Shown here one piece after another: positions 1 through 10,604 of a stretch of DNA of 60,000 nt. A model generated the notes under the pieces. That model was not told the DNA's origin, did not search any database, and saw only the letters and a program-made list of their open reading frames with translations. Position 1 is the stretch's first letter. Every line of letters starts with the position of its first letter. A program made the position numbers and the translations under genes. The DNA is from Bolinopsis microptera (Eukaryota; Ctenophora; Tentaculata; Lobata; Bolinopsidae), in contig NC_087083.1 in assembly GCF_026151205.1 (NCBI RefSeq), positions 11,532,944-11,592,943 of the forward strand. Direction: 5' to 3'.

Positions 1-1211
1 GTTGCTTAGTCTAATAGTCTCATTTGTTGCAAATGTTCATATCTATAGTAAAACATTAATACACAAAGGCTGAACAAAAAAGCTGAAATAAATTTTACTC
101 AGGGGCTCCCCTTTTCGTTGATTCATGAGGAGCCATAACTTTGAATATCAAAAAGCAAGGTAACTATACTGAATCAGAATGAAGTTTATTAATGTTCTTC
201 ATATTATTATAGTTGATGGGTTTAAACTTTACTTGTCAATTTCATGGCCGGCAGTTTAAAGTTTGACAATCTGCCACTGTACGTGGATTTTCATACCTCC
301 AAGAAATTGTGACTGTGTTTGAAACCCATGTGATGGTCTCCGGTGCGTTACCTAAGGTTTCTTATAAGGCTATACGATATTTATTTGTTTTATCTATAAT
401 ATAAAGTGTTGAAAATTTGGGCAACTATGGCTTTATTTGTAGGCCTAGGTTTTCACGGCCATTATATCGACAATTTAATAAGACAATTTAAAACAACTAG
501 ACCCATAAAGTATTAATCCATAAGTTACAACTTACAAGGCATCATGAGCCTCATTTCTCCGTTAAACTACAGTTTAAACTTTAAAGTTGTTATTTCAAGC
601 TTGGTTAGTAATTTAAATTTAGTTTGACAAGAAATAGGGCCAATTATTACGGCCAATTTATTTTATATATTATATAATACTGGTTGGAAGTGCAGCATCC
701 CTACGATCCGGCATTAATCTGACAGTAGTTTATATTAACAGTTAGTTACCCATCCATTGCATCCAGTACTCTAGGTGCCAAATATGTCAAACATCGTAAT
801 ATCAAACTTTAAAAGGTTATACAGCGTTTCTAAGTTCCATGAGGTGTCCTAATTAAGGACCTGATTCTGAAAATTTTCCATGAGATATAATACCAGTTAC
901 CACTTATCTTGCATTCTCAGTTTGTCACAGTACTGTCTCGGTGTGCCTCTTATAATTATCAAAATGTTTGAATACTAAGGATTGGTGACTAGTTTATACT
1001 TCATGCTTTCATAGGCAAAATGCAATCCAAGAAACTTTTAAAAAGGTGCCGAACTCCACGAACTTTTAAAACCGGTTACCAAACGTTTACCGAACTTATA
1101 ATTCACCATAATATATACTTCAGTAGTGAAACGCTTATTCCGAATTATCCCATAGCTTAGTATAACTATAAGCTGATTGGTTTATAAAACACAAACATCA
1201 GGCAGTGTCAC
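1..1211. other. AT-rich intergenic or intronic DNA, no gene seen
   Basis: No long open frame, RNA gene or recognisable repeat was found. It could be intron of the gene whose last exon lies at 4343-4492, or intergenic DNA; the sequence does not decide. Confidence 0.5.
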
Positions 1212-1392
1212 GTGTATGGCGGCCGAGAATTGTTTTTAATTTCAATATGAAAATCGTTTTTTATTTAAATTTTAAAATAATTTTAGAAATCAAATTTAAA
1301 ATCGTTTTTATTTTGTGATTAATTGTATAATTAATTTTTAAATTACAAATTTTCAGTGAAAATTTAGGTGAGCCATCTCGGCCGCCATACAC
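1212..1392. mobile_element. Short MITE with 17-bp perfect terminal inverted repeats
   Basis: The ends are GTGTATGGCGGCCGAGA and its exact reverse complement, 181 bp apart outer edge to outer edge. The interior is extremely AT-rich and has no coding capacity. GC-rich ends on an AT-rich core are typical of a non-autonomous DNA transposon. No clear target-site duplication is visible in the flanks, so the superfamily is not assigned. Confidence 0.6.
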
Positions 1393-2640
1393 CTCGGAAT
1401 AAAATATTCAGCCGGGATAGAATAATCAATTCTGATAATCCCGGCTCCCGCTGTTAATTTTGTCCCGCATAATAAATAACCCCGGCACAGTTTCTATAAT
1501 CCCGCCCCGCTTTGGCTCAGCTAGATTTTGTTCGTCAGCGGGGCCTTTCGTTACGCCACTGGGCCAGGAACTATTTATAAATAGAATGCCAATTTCAACC
1601 GTCATAGTACATTAATTTTGCTTATCTAGTAGAATAAATATAATATACGTCCCATATTATATTTTCCATACTGATAGTTAGAATGAAAAGGTAAATGTTC
1701 AAACGAATTAGCCTTAGCACTTAACAACATCCCGGAGGAGTTTCTAACACAAAACGCCGGCACGCTTAAGGTTGTATTAAAATAACCCCTCGTGCTAAAT
1801 AGTAGGCTCTTACGGGAAAAAAAGGCACTTGTCTGCTGGAGCCCCTAGGCTCCTGGGATGATTGTCTTATGGACTAGTAATTAGTGCCGCATCGATAGCC
1901 GATCTCAGATGCCACTATGGAGGCTGTATGACCATGTGCTGACGGTTATTTGCTTTTTCCCGCGCACCTCGGTAAATCAAAAAATAAACGCTCGAATTTG
2001 ATTATAAAATATTCACACAACTTCTTGATACCTACTTGACAATATTACGTAGCCAGATTTACCTCTGTTGCCTATCTTTTGGTGTTATGACCGTTCAAAG
2101 TTTCAGATTATCACGTGACACATTATGTCACAGTCATGTCACAGTAAAAGCACGTCGTCGTTATTTTCAAAACAATCCCTTGTGCACTCGAAATTATTTA
2201 ATATTATAATAATTAATATTATCAACTTTGGCTGCACGTCGCGGGAAAAATTTCAATATAATCCCTGTGCCGGTGTTATAGTATAATTCAACATGTGTCT
2301 TAAGGTTAGGTACCCCTCTAGTTCTACTTGTAAAAAGTTGCTGCTTTTGCGCACGTGTTTCCGTACAGAAATAAATTCTCACAATCTTCAGTTGTTGGTT
2401 GGGAAAGAACTCTCAGATTTACTTTTTGCTCCTGCCAGTGTACGTATGTTTGTGCTACAATCTATGGACTTTCTGTCAAGTTGCAGGAATCATCTTCACG
2501 GTCAACAAGTTATCCCAACCCTCCAACACTTATTTTAAGGTAACTTGAGGCTATCTTTGACTATTAGATTTTAATACTGGTGTGGATTTGGCCTGTTTTG
2601 AAAGTCACGAAGCTGGTTAATTGCTTCCACCATTGTAGCA
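1393..2640. other. Non-coding stretch, nothing recognised
   Basis: Only short frames (about 60-80 codons) without family features occur. A few scattered CCCGGC/CCCGCC blocks near 1410-1560 interrupt otherwise AT-rich sequence. No gene is called. Confidence 0.4.
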
Positions 2641-3369
2641 GTGTGGTATAATAGTATGGTATAGTAGTGTGGTATAGTAGTGTGGTATAGTAGTGTGGTA
2701 TAGTAGTGTGGTATAGTAGTGTGGTATAATAGTATGGTATAGTAGTGTGGTATAGTAGTGTGGTATAGTAGTGTGGTATAGTAGTGTGGTATAGTAGTGT
2801 GGTATAATAGTAGTGTGGTATAGTAGTGTGGTATAGTAGTGTGGTATAGTAGTGTGGTATAATAGTAGTGTGGTATAGTAGTGTGGTATAGTAGTGTGGT
2901 ATAGTAGTGTGGTATAATAGTAGTGTGGTATAGTAGTGTGGTATAGTAGTGTGGTATAGTAGTGTGGTATAGTAGTGTGGTATAGTAGTGTGGTATAGTA
3001 GTGTGGTATAGTAGTTTGGTATAGTAGTGTGGTATAGTAGTGTGGTATAGTAGTGTGGTATAGTAGTGTGGTATAGTAGTGTGGTATAGTAGTGTGGTAT
3101 AGTAGTGTGGTATAGTAGTGTGGTATAGTAGTGTGGTATAATAGTAGTGTGGTATAGTAGTGTGGTATAGTAGTGTGGTATAGTAGTGTGGTATAGTAGT
3201 GTGGTATAGTAGTGTGGTATAGTAGTGTGGTATAGTAGTGTGGTATAGTAGTGTGGTAAAGTAGTGTGGTATAGTAGTGTGGTATAGTAGTGTGGTATAG
3301 TAGTGTGGTATAGTAGTGTGGTATAGTAGTGTGGTATAGAAGTGATGTATAGTACTGTGGTATAGTAGT
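2641..3369. repeat. 13-bp minisatellite (TAGTAGTGTGGTA)n
   Basis: About 55 tandem copies of a 13-bp unit, most of them identical. Interspersed variants carry an extra ATAG or TAG (the ATAATAGTAG steps) or single substitutions near the right end. The unit has a strong purine/pyrimidine bias and no coding frame of interest. If the exon at 4343 has upstream exons in this window, the array lies in its last intron. Confidence 0.95.
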
Positions 3370-3778
3370 TCTCCTAAACTAAACTTCTCCCCCAGAAGCA
3401 GCTCAGAAGCGTGTTCTCAGTAGCTCTCTCGCTGGGCTGCACTTGGATTACAGCCCCACTTTTATACATCGACAATAAACATATGAAGGGGATTGTCCAA
3501 ATGGTCTTCATCCTAACCAACGGAATGCAGGTTTAAATGCGTGGTCAAGGTATACATTCCAGACAAAAAAGAGAAAGTTTTCTAGTACAAGAAGTAGAAT
3601 TTCCTTATAGTCGATTATAATCGCTTAATGAGCGGTCAAAAGGCGCTTTTTTTAAAGAACCGTTTGTAAACGCTTCCAAATTGCTTTTATATATATTATG
3701 AGTGATGGAAAAGCGGTCAGCCGGGAAAAAAATCCGAGTATAAGCGATTATAAGCGATTATAATTGTTCATAAAAAAT

Positions 3779-3999
3779 CGAATTTAGCTTTCATTTTAGA
3801 CTTCACGTCTCCCGAAATAAAACTGCGAACAAAGTGAAACAAGGAACTAAGTAAACTGTAAAACCAAATTTTCGTCACGCATTGGACTTTATCAAGGTTA
3901 CCTTGATAAAGTCCAATGCGTGACGAAAAAAAAACTTGTTTCACTTTGTTCGCAGTTTTATTTCGGGAGACGTGAAGTCTAAAATGAAAGCTAAATTCG
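3779..3999. repeat. Long near-perfect palindrome (two nested inverted repeats)
   Basis: The outer arms 3779-3843 and 3935-3999 are 65-nt exact reverse complements. The inner arms 3869-3898 and 3900-3929 are 30-nt exact complements around a single T at 3899. The left side carries an extra 25 nt (3844-3868) with no partner, so the palindrome is interrupted, not mirror-perfect. Flanking sequence on both sides is rich in AAGCGATTATAA-like motifs. It resembles a foldback element or the product of a recent inverted duplication. Confidence 0.9.
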
Positions 4000-4342
4000 T
4001 CTCAAACTCACGCTCAGCCTTAAAATCTATTTTCATAAAAAATCACAAATGTGTGCGCTTTCCAAACCTGCTAGACACTAAACAAACCAGTTAAATGGAC
4101 ATTTAGAAATGCGGTTATAAGCGATTTTGCAATTTTCTGTTTGAAAAATACATAAGAAAAGCAAATTTTAACGCTTATAATATGAAGTATATGATAAAAA
4201 CGCTTATCAACACTTGAAATTGCTTTTCATAGACACTAACAGAAAATTTTATTTTTGGTAACTTAACTCTTTGCTCTTCTAGTCTAGATAAATTCCAATA
4301 ACTTTGTTCAATTTTGTTTTGACTAAATGTTTCTTCTTTCAG

Positions 4343-4492
4343 GGTCTTTTCATCTTCATTTTCTTCGTTTTACTTCAACCAGATGTGAAGCAAGAATTGC
4401 TGAATTCTCTTTCCAACAGAAAAAGCTCTTTGAAGACTGAGAAGCTGGAGGAAAAGGAGTTCCATGAAGTACCCACAGATGAAGCTGAATAA
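4343..4492 (+). CDS. Terminal exon, probable adhesion/class B GPCR (end of TM7 plus cytoplasmic tail)
   Basis: A splice acceptor (ttcttctttcag) ends at 4342 and the open frame runs in phase 0 to a TAA at 4490-4492. The first residues GLFIFIFFVLL followed by QPDVKQELLNS match the end of TM7 and the start of the tail in adhesion-type GPCRs, where the pattern LQGxFIFxFxxLLxxxVR is typical. The rest is a short, charged, Ser/Glu/Lys-rich cytoplasmic tail of about 35 residues. No upstream exon was recognised, so the gene body lies in small exons further left or outside the window. An ATG at 4304 lies inside the presumed intron and is not used as a start. The call rests on one short motif. Confidence 0.5.
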   Translation, partial: GLFIFIFFVLLQPDVKQELLNSLSNRKSSLKTEKLEEKEFHEVPTDEAE

Positions 4493-5381
4493 GGATCAGA
4501 TGAAGCTACCGTCAATAAGGAAAACTGTCATATTAAAGTTATTTGACGCCCTAGCAGTTGCTCTCCCTGCTTCTTATGGATGCCATATCTAGCTACCCCA
4601 GACTTAATTCATGAAGTCATTCTCTTCCCAGAATAAGTTCCCTAAACTCAAGAATTTGACCCGACAGGGCTGCACCCATTGCAGAATTAACTGTTCGTTA
4701 TTAAAACCCTGTGCCTCTTTTATTTCCATTATATTTATATTTTTTCCGTGTCATATTTTGCAGTATTGATCATTTATTCTTGTAGTCGGGAGTGTTAGGG
4801 CTCCCGTTGACCAAATTACATTTTACCCCGTTTAATCCCGTTCAAACTCGTTTACAAAATTCTTTTAAAAAACCCAAAAATCACCATATTCAGATGCTTA
4901 AAAACCATATTAAAATAAAATTAGAGGCGTGTAATTGCAACTTATCGTTATTAATATTACTATTAGTGCTGAGTCCTGCTTCCAGTTCATCAATTTTGAA
5001 TGAATGGGAAAAGCGAGCGACCAATTTCATTCTCGGTGTCATTTTGCGTTTAGGTATGGTAATTTAAATCGATATCATTCCCTTTTGTTTGGAAAAATAA
5101 AATACTGTTATACTCTATCCAATTTAATTTTTGGTTTCTTCAATATCTTCTTCTTTTAGTTAATAGTACTATAATAGTAGATGCTCTTATGGACAAAAAG
5201 TCGTGTTTGGCGCCCAAATCATTAATTGGACACGATAGTATGATGTATAAGCATCAAGAATCTGTTTCGAAATATGAAACATGAATCAGTCATGTGCTAT
5301 ACCAATGCGCGTTTTAAACTTTGACAGTCTATAACTCTTATGTCTTAGGCGAATGAAGTAATTGTATAATGTATTTGACCA
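4493..5381. other. 3' flank of the GPCR-like exon, no further gene seen
   Basis: Probable 3'UTR of the exon above, with an ATTAAA-type signal near 4700. Segment 4997-5095 is a diverged direct copy of the repeat arm at 5709-5882 (shared GGAAAAGCGAGCGACC and CCTTTTGTTTGG blocks). Confidence 0.4.
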
Positions 5382-5882
5382 AAACACATAATCATTGGTA
5401 GAGTGGACCGCTGCCAGTGTCTCTCTTTCCCAAACAAAAGGATATGATATCAATTTGATTGACCGTTCTCAAATGCAAATGATACCGAGAATGAAATCGG
5501 TCGCTCGCTTTTCCCATTCATTCACGGCTTACGAATTGTAATAATTTTCGATTAATTACATCAATCAAATGCTGTAAAAATCTTTTTGGGTTGTGTTCGG
5601 GTCGATACCTAGTATTTCGCGATAAGGGTGGTAGTTAGTGAATTATCTGAAGTTTATTGAATCTTTGTTGCCGAGTACAGCTGCCTTCGGGTAGTTCTTC
5701 TTAATCTATTACAATTGTAAATGAATAGGAAAAGCGAGCGACCGATTTCATTCTCGGACCTCGGTATCATTTTGCATTTGAGAACGGTCAATCAAATTGA
5801 TATCATATCCTTTTGTTTGGGAAAGAGAGACACTGGCAGCCGTCCACTCTACCCATGATTATGGGTTTTGGTCAAATATCAT
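5382..5882. repeat. Inverted repeat with arms of about 165 bp
   Basis: The arm at 5382-5543 and the arm at 5709-5882 are reverse complements with a few small indels, separated by about 165 bp. Shared landmarks include the AAGCGAGCGACC block, TTCATTCTCGG, and GGGAAAGAGAGACACTGGCA next to the outer edges. A third, partial copy lies at 4997-5095. The pattern fits a MITE family present as two head-to-head copies, or one foldback element. Confidence 0.8.
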
Positions 5883-7023
5883 CTCTTTTTGATTATAATG
5901 TCAGGGTACTTTTCAAAGTCGAAATTCATAACTTTATTAATAAGGTAAAGGAGGTAATTTCAACGCGATTTTGAAATTTTACCTTTGAAAACATTTCCTT
6001 GTGTTTAGGTAAGCATATCTGTCGATCACTTTCTGAATATTCCACATTATACTCATTCAAGTCTGCATTAAATTCATATATAATGCCATTTAACTGTCAT
6101 GGAAAAGCAGAATCTAATCGAAATCACGATTGAGCAAAATTCTCACCTTTCGCACGTGCAAACATTGAGCGGACGTTGCGTGCGCATCCAATATTGAATC
6201 ACCTTAAATTTTTGCATATTCATTATTTATGTATAGTTTGATAAGCATGCAAAGTTTCAAAGTATTTCAAGAAGAACTGTATTCACAACGGCACTCCAAA
6301 GTTGACAGAAAATGGTAAAAACAGCAACTTTCAGTGATTTTAGCAATTTTTAATCAATTTGGGCGTGTCCCCACGTATGCAACTTTTCGATTTTCAACTT
6401 TAAAACTAGCCTAATGCACAATTTATACCTATAGGAAGCAGAACTGAGCTCCACAACCCAAGGGATAGCCCAACACCAGAGAATACTAAATCGCAAGATG
6501 TTTTTATAAAGTAATTCTTCAAAAAAGCACTAACTTCAATGGCAAATATCTTTATGAAGGAGCAAGGTAGGGAAACTTTCCGGTAGATTTTCGGAATGCT
6601 TAAACAATTATCTAACCTGTTAATGTCCTCAGATTTTGAATAAAATTACTCCTTAATGGTGTAAAATCAGTTTGAAAAGTTGTTATTTTGTCAAAAATCA
6701 AGTTTTAAAAACACTTAATTTGATGACGTCATCAAGTGGTGATGATGACGTTAAATTATTTTTTGATATAATTGAAACTGAAGTGTAAACGATTATATTT
6801 AAGACCTGTGCCTTAAATTATTTCAGAATTATAACTATTGTGAATTCAATAAAATATTTATCACTTTTGTATCCTTGTATCCTTGTATCCTTGTATCCTA
6901 CAAGTATGAAAAAAGTGATACAATAGTTTGTAGAATTACTATTAGTAACAGAAGCTTTAAAAAAAAACACATGTTAATTGTCTTCCGCTTTCAGTGAACA
7001 TTTTAAATTTTAACTCCAAGTCC
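5883..7023. other. Intergenic; 3' flank of the hydrolase gene
   Basis: No coding region was found. A short (TTGTATCC)n tract of about four units lies at 6867-6900, and a TGACGTCATCA palindrome (CRE-like) near 6724. Neither can be tied to a gene. Confidence 0.4.
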
Positions 7024-9387
7024 CTAACTCCACGTATGATGGTCCTGTCTGTGGATGACATCTTTCCACTTCCTTGCAAAGATCTCTTCGCCACACTCCG
7101 ACCAACTCACAACTAGTCTCTCCTCCAAATAATAAGAGTCAGCATCCCCCGACAAGACCTGGTGTGTCCTGATCCTGACCCCGACCTCCTTCTCACACGT
7201 GTCGCTGAACTCCAGGGAATGAAACACCACCACGTGCTCCTGGTGGATCTTAGCTACAGCTTCAGTCACCTCAGTGTCACACTCGTAACTCTCGTGGGAT
7301 TTCTCGAAGTGTTTCAGGTTTATGGTGTGAGGCAGGGACTCCACCCCGGAATCCTCCCTGAACACAAACTTCACTCTGTCCCCAATGTTGGTAACTAGAT
7401 AAGAGTTAGTGCCCGGAGTAGTGGAGCGGTACGGCATGCTCAAAAGGGGTCTCGGAGCTGGAAATGTAACAGTGTTGTTACTCAGATAATCCAAACTCTC
7501 TGTCTGGTAGAGAAACATGCAGGCACTAGGTTTTATGTAGAGATGAGAAGGAACAAGAGAGGGCCACAGAAGTGGGAAGTTGTTTGGGGAGATAGAGAGG
7601 GAGATCTTGTGAGCAGGCAGGAAGCAATGTGATGTGAATCTCATAGGGAGTGAGAATGTCCTGCTATCTTCTTCACATTCGAGGGGTTGCAGATAGTTGA
7701 GATCAAACTGACATCTTGTGACTAGAGTGGCAAATCCGTCTGGGTGGATGTCACATACTTTAACGGAGAGGTAAACCCTTTTCCAACAAGAAGCAGACAG
7801 TTTTACTACAAAGTTTGGTGTTCCAATCATAACCAGAGATGTTTCTAATGGATCAGAAGAGAATGAGACCGAGTTATCAATTGATGCGGTCTGGTCCCCA
7901 GAGAACCCCCAGTCGATCCGTAACCAGTGACCACTGTTAACACCTTGGAGAGGATGGTTCAGCAGTTGAATTGGTTCACAACACGGTTCACTTGGCGGCT
8001 TATATGTTGTTATTTTGTTGATATTGTCAGTGGTAGTTGTGATGAAAAGGACCTCTACCATTTTATCGTTGCTTGCAACATGAGACTCGCCGGGAAGAAA
8101 ACTTTTTACAGTGAGATGCTTGCAAGTATCCGCTACCTTTGTCCCCCTCTCCTCCCAGTCGTCAAAAGCCACAAACCTGCCAACATCTCCAATTTCCCCG
8201 TCTTCAGAACACAATATGTCTTCTGGTTTAAAACTGTTTCGTACAAAGAGTTGCAGCCGTGGCCAAGAAGAACACTTATTTTCCTGCTCAGTATGAACAT
8301 CTTTGAGGTGATAACTAAACCAGTTGAGACACATATCAAGAAACTCTATGCGTGGTCCCGTCGCAGACACGTCAGGCCAGTTGTGGACCCAGGGGCCGAT
8401 AATTACTTTAGAGGATCTGTTAAGCTTCCTTGCCATCCGCTCAATGGCCGTGGTGTATCCATCCTCCAGGCCCCCAATAGCGAGGATAGGGACAGTGACC
8501 TTCTTGTAGTCCTCATCAATTGATCCATGTTCCCAGAACGGTCCGGGGAGCTGGTTATTGGTCCAGGAAGACATTGGCGATTTAGAGGATTTCTCCAGCC
8601 TTTTTAACCACGTCTGATACCATTCCAGTTTCGTGTCGAAAAGTCGAGGAGGGGGAGGAAGAGCGTTTATAGCAAACATAAAGCTGGACCAGGAAAGCAG
8701 CCCTGATCCGATAGGACAACCTCCCTCGTAATGTATATCATCAGTATACCGGTTATCAGTGGAGTACAGTGATATAGCTGTCTTCAACGGGCTACTCTCC
8801 GGCTCCAGGTACGCCATCTGAAGTCCGTTAAACCCACCCCAGCTCTTACCATACATCCCCACCTTACTGTTACTCCAGGACTGCTGGCTGATGAACTGGA
8901 GCACTTCTGAACAGTCGCTCATCTCCTGGGGTAGATACTCTCCGTAGTAGCACCCGTCTGAAGCTCCAGTCCCTCTCATCTCCACTCTCATTACCACGAA
9001 GCCGTGAGAAGAAAACCAGGGGTGTCTGTTGTAGTCCCGAGCTGCTGTCAGTATATCCTTGTAGTAGGGCAGGTATTCCAGGATAACCGGGAACCTCTCC
9101 TCCTTATCGACTGTTTCTTCGTCATCAACAACAACAATGTCATCTTCAACTGTTTCTTCACCTTCTCCAAATATAATCCTTACATCAGTGGAGTTAGAGT
9201 TAAAAGTGTTGAACTGCTCAGAGAATGAGTTGGAGGGACCGTGTCTGATGTCGGGGACCCAGACACGGCATGACAGCGCCACACCATCCTTTAGAGGAAT
9301 TGTGTAGTCACTCAGTTCTGTGACATAGTACTTTCCCAGACCGTACTTTTCTCTTCTTGTTGACACCATTCTATACAGAGTAGACAT
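7024..9387 (-). CDS. CocE/NonD (peptidase S15) family alpha/beta hydrolase, intronless
   Basis: An open frame of 787 codons. Residues about 25-360 form an S15-type alpha/beta-hydrolase core. The serine nucleophile lies in GKSWGG (Ser182), the acid is Asp309 in GGLEDGYT, and the histidine is His335 in GPWVHNWPD. RGTGASDG near 138-145 is a typical oxyanion-side motif of the family. Residues about 480-780 match the C-terminal jelly-roll (PepX_C), for example the VCDIHPDGFATLVTRCQF stretch. Known members hydrolyse esters (cocaine esterase) or X-Pro dipeptides; the substrate here is not predictable. No signal peptide is seen, so a cytosolic enzyme is likely. An acidic, low-complexity insert sits at about residues 50-98. 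Met1 is used, but Met7 (MVSTRRE) is an equally plausible start. A single exon of this length between repeat-rich flanks is notable: it may be a retrocopy, an ancestral single-exon gene or an old bacterial transfer. Confidence 0.88.
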   Translation of the reverse strand: MSTLYRMVSTRREKYGLGKYYVTELSDYTIPLKDGVALSCRVWVPDIRHGPSNSFSEQFNTFNSNSTDVRIIFGEGEETVEDDIVVVDDEETVDKEERFPVILEYLPYYKDILTAARDYNRHPWFSSHGFVVMRVEMRGTGASDGCYYGEYLPQEMSDCSEVLQFISQQSWSNSKVGMYGKSWGGFNGLQMAYLEPESSPLKTAISLYSTDNRYTDDIHYEGGCPIGSGLLSWSSFMFAINALPPPPRLFDTKLEWYQTWLKRLEKSSKSPMSSWTNNQLPGPFWEHGSIDEDYKKVTVPILAIGGLEDGYTTAIERMARKLNRSSKVIIGPWVHNWPDVSATGPRIEFLDMCLNWFSYHLKDVHTEQENKCSSWPRLQLFVRNSFKPEDILCSEDGEIGDVGRFVAFDDWEERGTKVADTCKHLTVKSFLPGESHVASNDKMVEVLFITTTTDNINKITTYKPPSEPCCEPIQLLNHPLQGVNSGHWLRIDWGFSGDQTASIDNSVSFSSDPLETSLVMIGTPNFVVKLSASCWKRVYLSVKVCDIHPDGFATLVTRCQFDLNYLQPLECEEDSRTFSLPMRFTSHCFLPAHKISLSISPNNFPLLWPSLVPSHLYIKPSACMFLYQTESLDYLSNNTVTFPAPRPLLSMPYRSTTPGTNSYLVTNIGDRVKFVFREDSGVESLPHTINLKHFEKSHESYECDTEVTEAVAKIHQEHVVVFHSLEFSDTCEKEVGVRIRTHQVLSGDADSYYLEERLVVSWSECGEEIFARKWKDVIHRQDHHTWS

Positions 9388-9422
9388 TAGAATACTGTGT
9401 TGATTAGTATTTTAACATCTTC

Positions 9423-9429
9423 TTTTATA
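9423..9429 (-). promoter_or_regulatory. Possible TATA box of the hydrolase gene
   Basis: TATAAAA on the minus strand, about 36 bp upstream of the ATG at 9387. A start site 25-30 bp downstream would leave a very short 5'UTR. The match is exact, but such motifs are common in AT-rich DNA. Confidence 0.3.
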
Positions 9430-10604
9430 CGACCTTGTTCGGATTAGACGCTAAAAAAATGATATATTTAGGACTTCAAGTAGTGGATAGAGCAATGCAC
9501 ACAAAAAACCAACAATGCACAAAAAAACTCGATCGAGAAGAACTCTATCATAAAAAAGAATGGTAGAGTGGAAATAACATGAAGGTAAAATTAAAGCAGT
9601 AGCATGTGCACCCCGAAAAATTTTTAAGGAAATTAGACAATTTTGACGCATTTTCCAGTACTTGAGGGACACGAATTTACGTTCGTAGCGGGAAATTTGA
9701 AGTGTGACCTTTGTTTTCTTTTCCATCTTCTGCAGTTCACAGTAATTTGGTCACAGAAATTCGGTTACATGACATTCCGTTTTCACACTTAAACATGTCC
9801 GGCCAATCAGTGTCAGGATGACCCTGACACTGATTGGAATCTTTTGTTTGTGTAACTGTAACGGTAAAATAGGCAGCGCGAGATCAACTTAACACGCAAC
9901 CATGCTGTGCTCCCACTCTCCCTCCCTCCCTCCCTCTCTCTTCAACCCCCTGGACGGAATTCATCCATCGTTCGTGGTAACTGGCATGGTATTTAAAAAT
10001 AACACAATGTAGGGGGGGGCTACAGTGCAGTGGGGCTACAGAGCAGTGGGTGCGAAAACAAAACTGTATACCATAGCCGTCTGGTTTAATGTTATGTTGA
10101 AGAATAAATTTTCATGTTTTTGTTAACTTGTCCCCCAAATCCCAGGGGGGGGCAGCTGCCCCCCCTGCCCCCCCGGTGATGTAGCCCATGTATATTGCGA
10201 GAGCTAAAAGTAAGATCGTGAGAACATGGGCTACTTCGGAGACAAATACAATTCTAATTCCTAAAAAAATTTACTTCCTACGATGTAGTAAACAAATTAT
10301 GCCATAGATGACTGACGAATGACAAAATATAGCAACAGTTATAGAACTGTTGTCTTAACTCAACAGTTAACTCGTAGACGTATTATTTCAAGAATATGGG
10401 GTTTGAGACCATCCACTACCACTCACCAGCTAACGAAATAGGTACTAGTACTAATTCTGAATCTACCCAGTCTAGAAACCTGAAACCGTAATCTCACCTG
10501 TGGTCGGAAATTGCTGTATCTTTTATAGGTATAAATCTAAAGACACCTGAATGTAGCCTATAATTGACTGGCAAAGCGTCTATCCCTGAATATATGTATG
10601 TATA
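9430..10604. other. Intergenic with GC/pyrimidine tracts and hairpins
   Basis: No gene seen. Contents: a 15-bp perfect hairpin (below), a CCCTCCCTCC-type pyrimidine tract at about 9912-9946, and G/C runs at about 10012-10060 and 10141-10180 that include a GGCAGCTGCC palindrome flanked by poly-G and poly-C. Confidence 0.5.
9803..9837. repeat. Perfect 15-bp hairpin
   Basis: CCAATCAGTGTCAGG, a five-base loop, then its exact reverse complement. It is not followed by a T-run, and no terminator function is claimed. Confidence 0.8.

Noticed and set aside
4304-4342. ATG at 4304 as a start codon for the GPCR-like protein
   Set aside because: It lies upstream of a good splice acceptor and the sequence after the acceptor is mid-protein TM7, so this is intron.
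7927-8523. 198-codon plus-strand frame over the hydrolase gene
   Set aside because: Antisense shadow of the S15 coding sequence with no family features.
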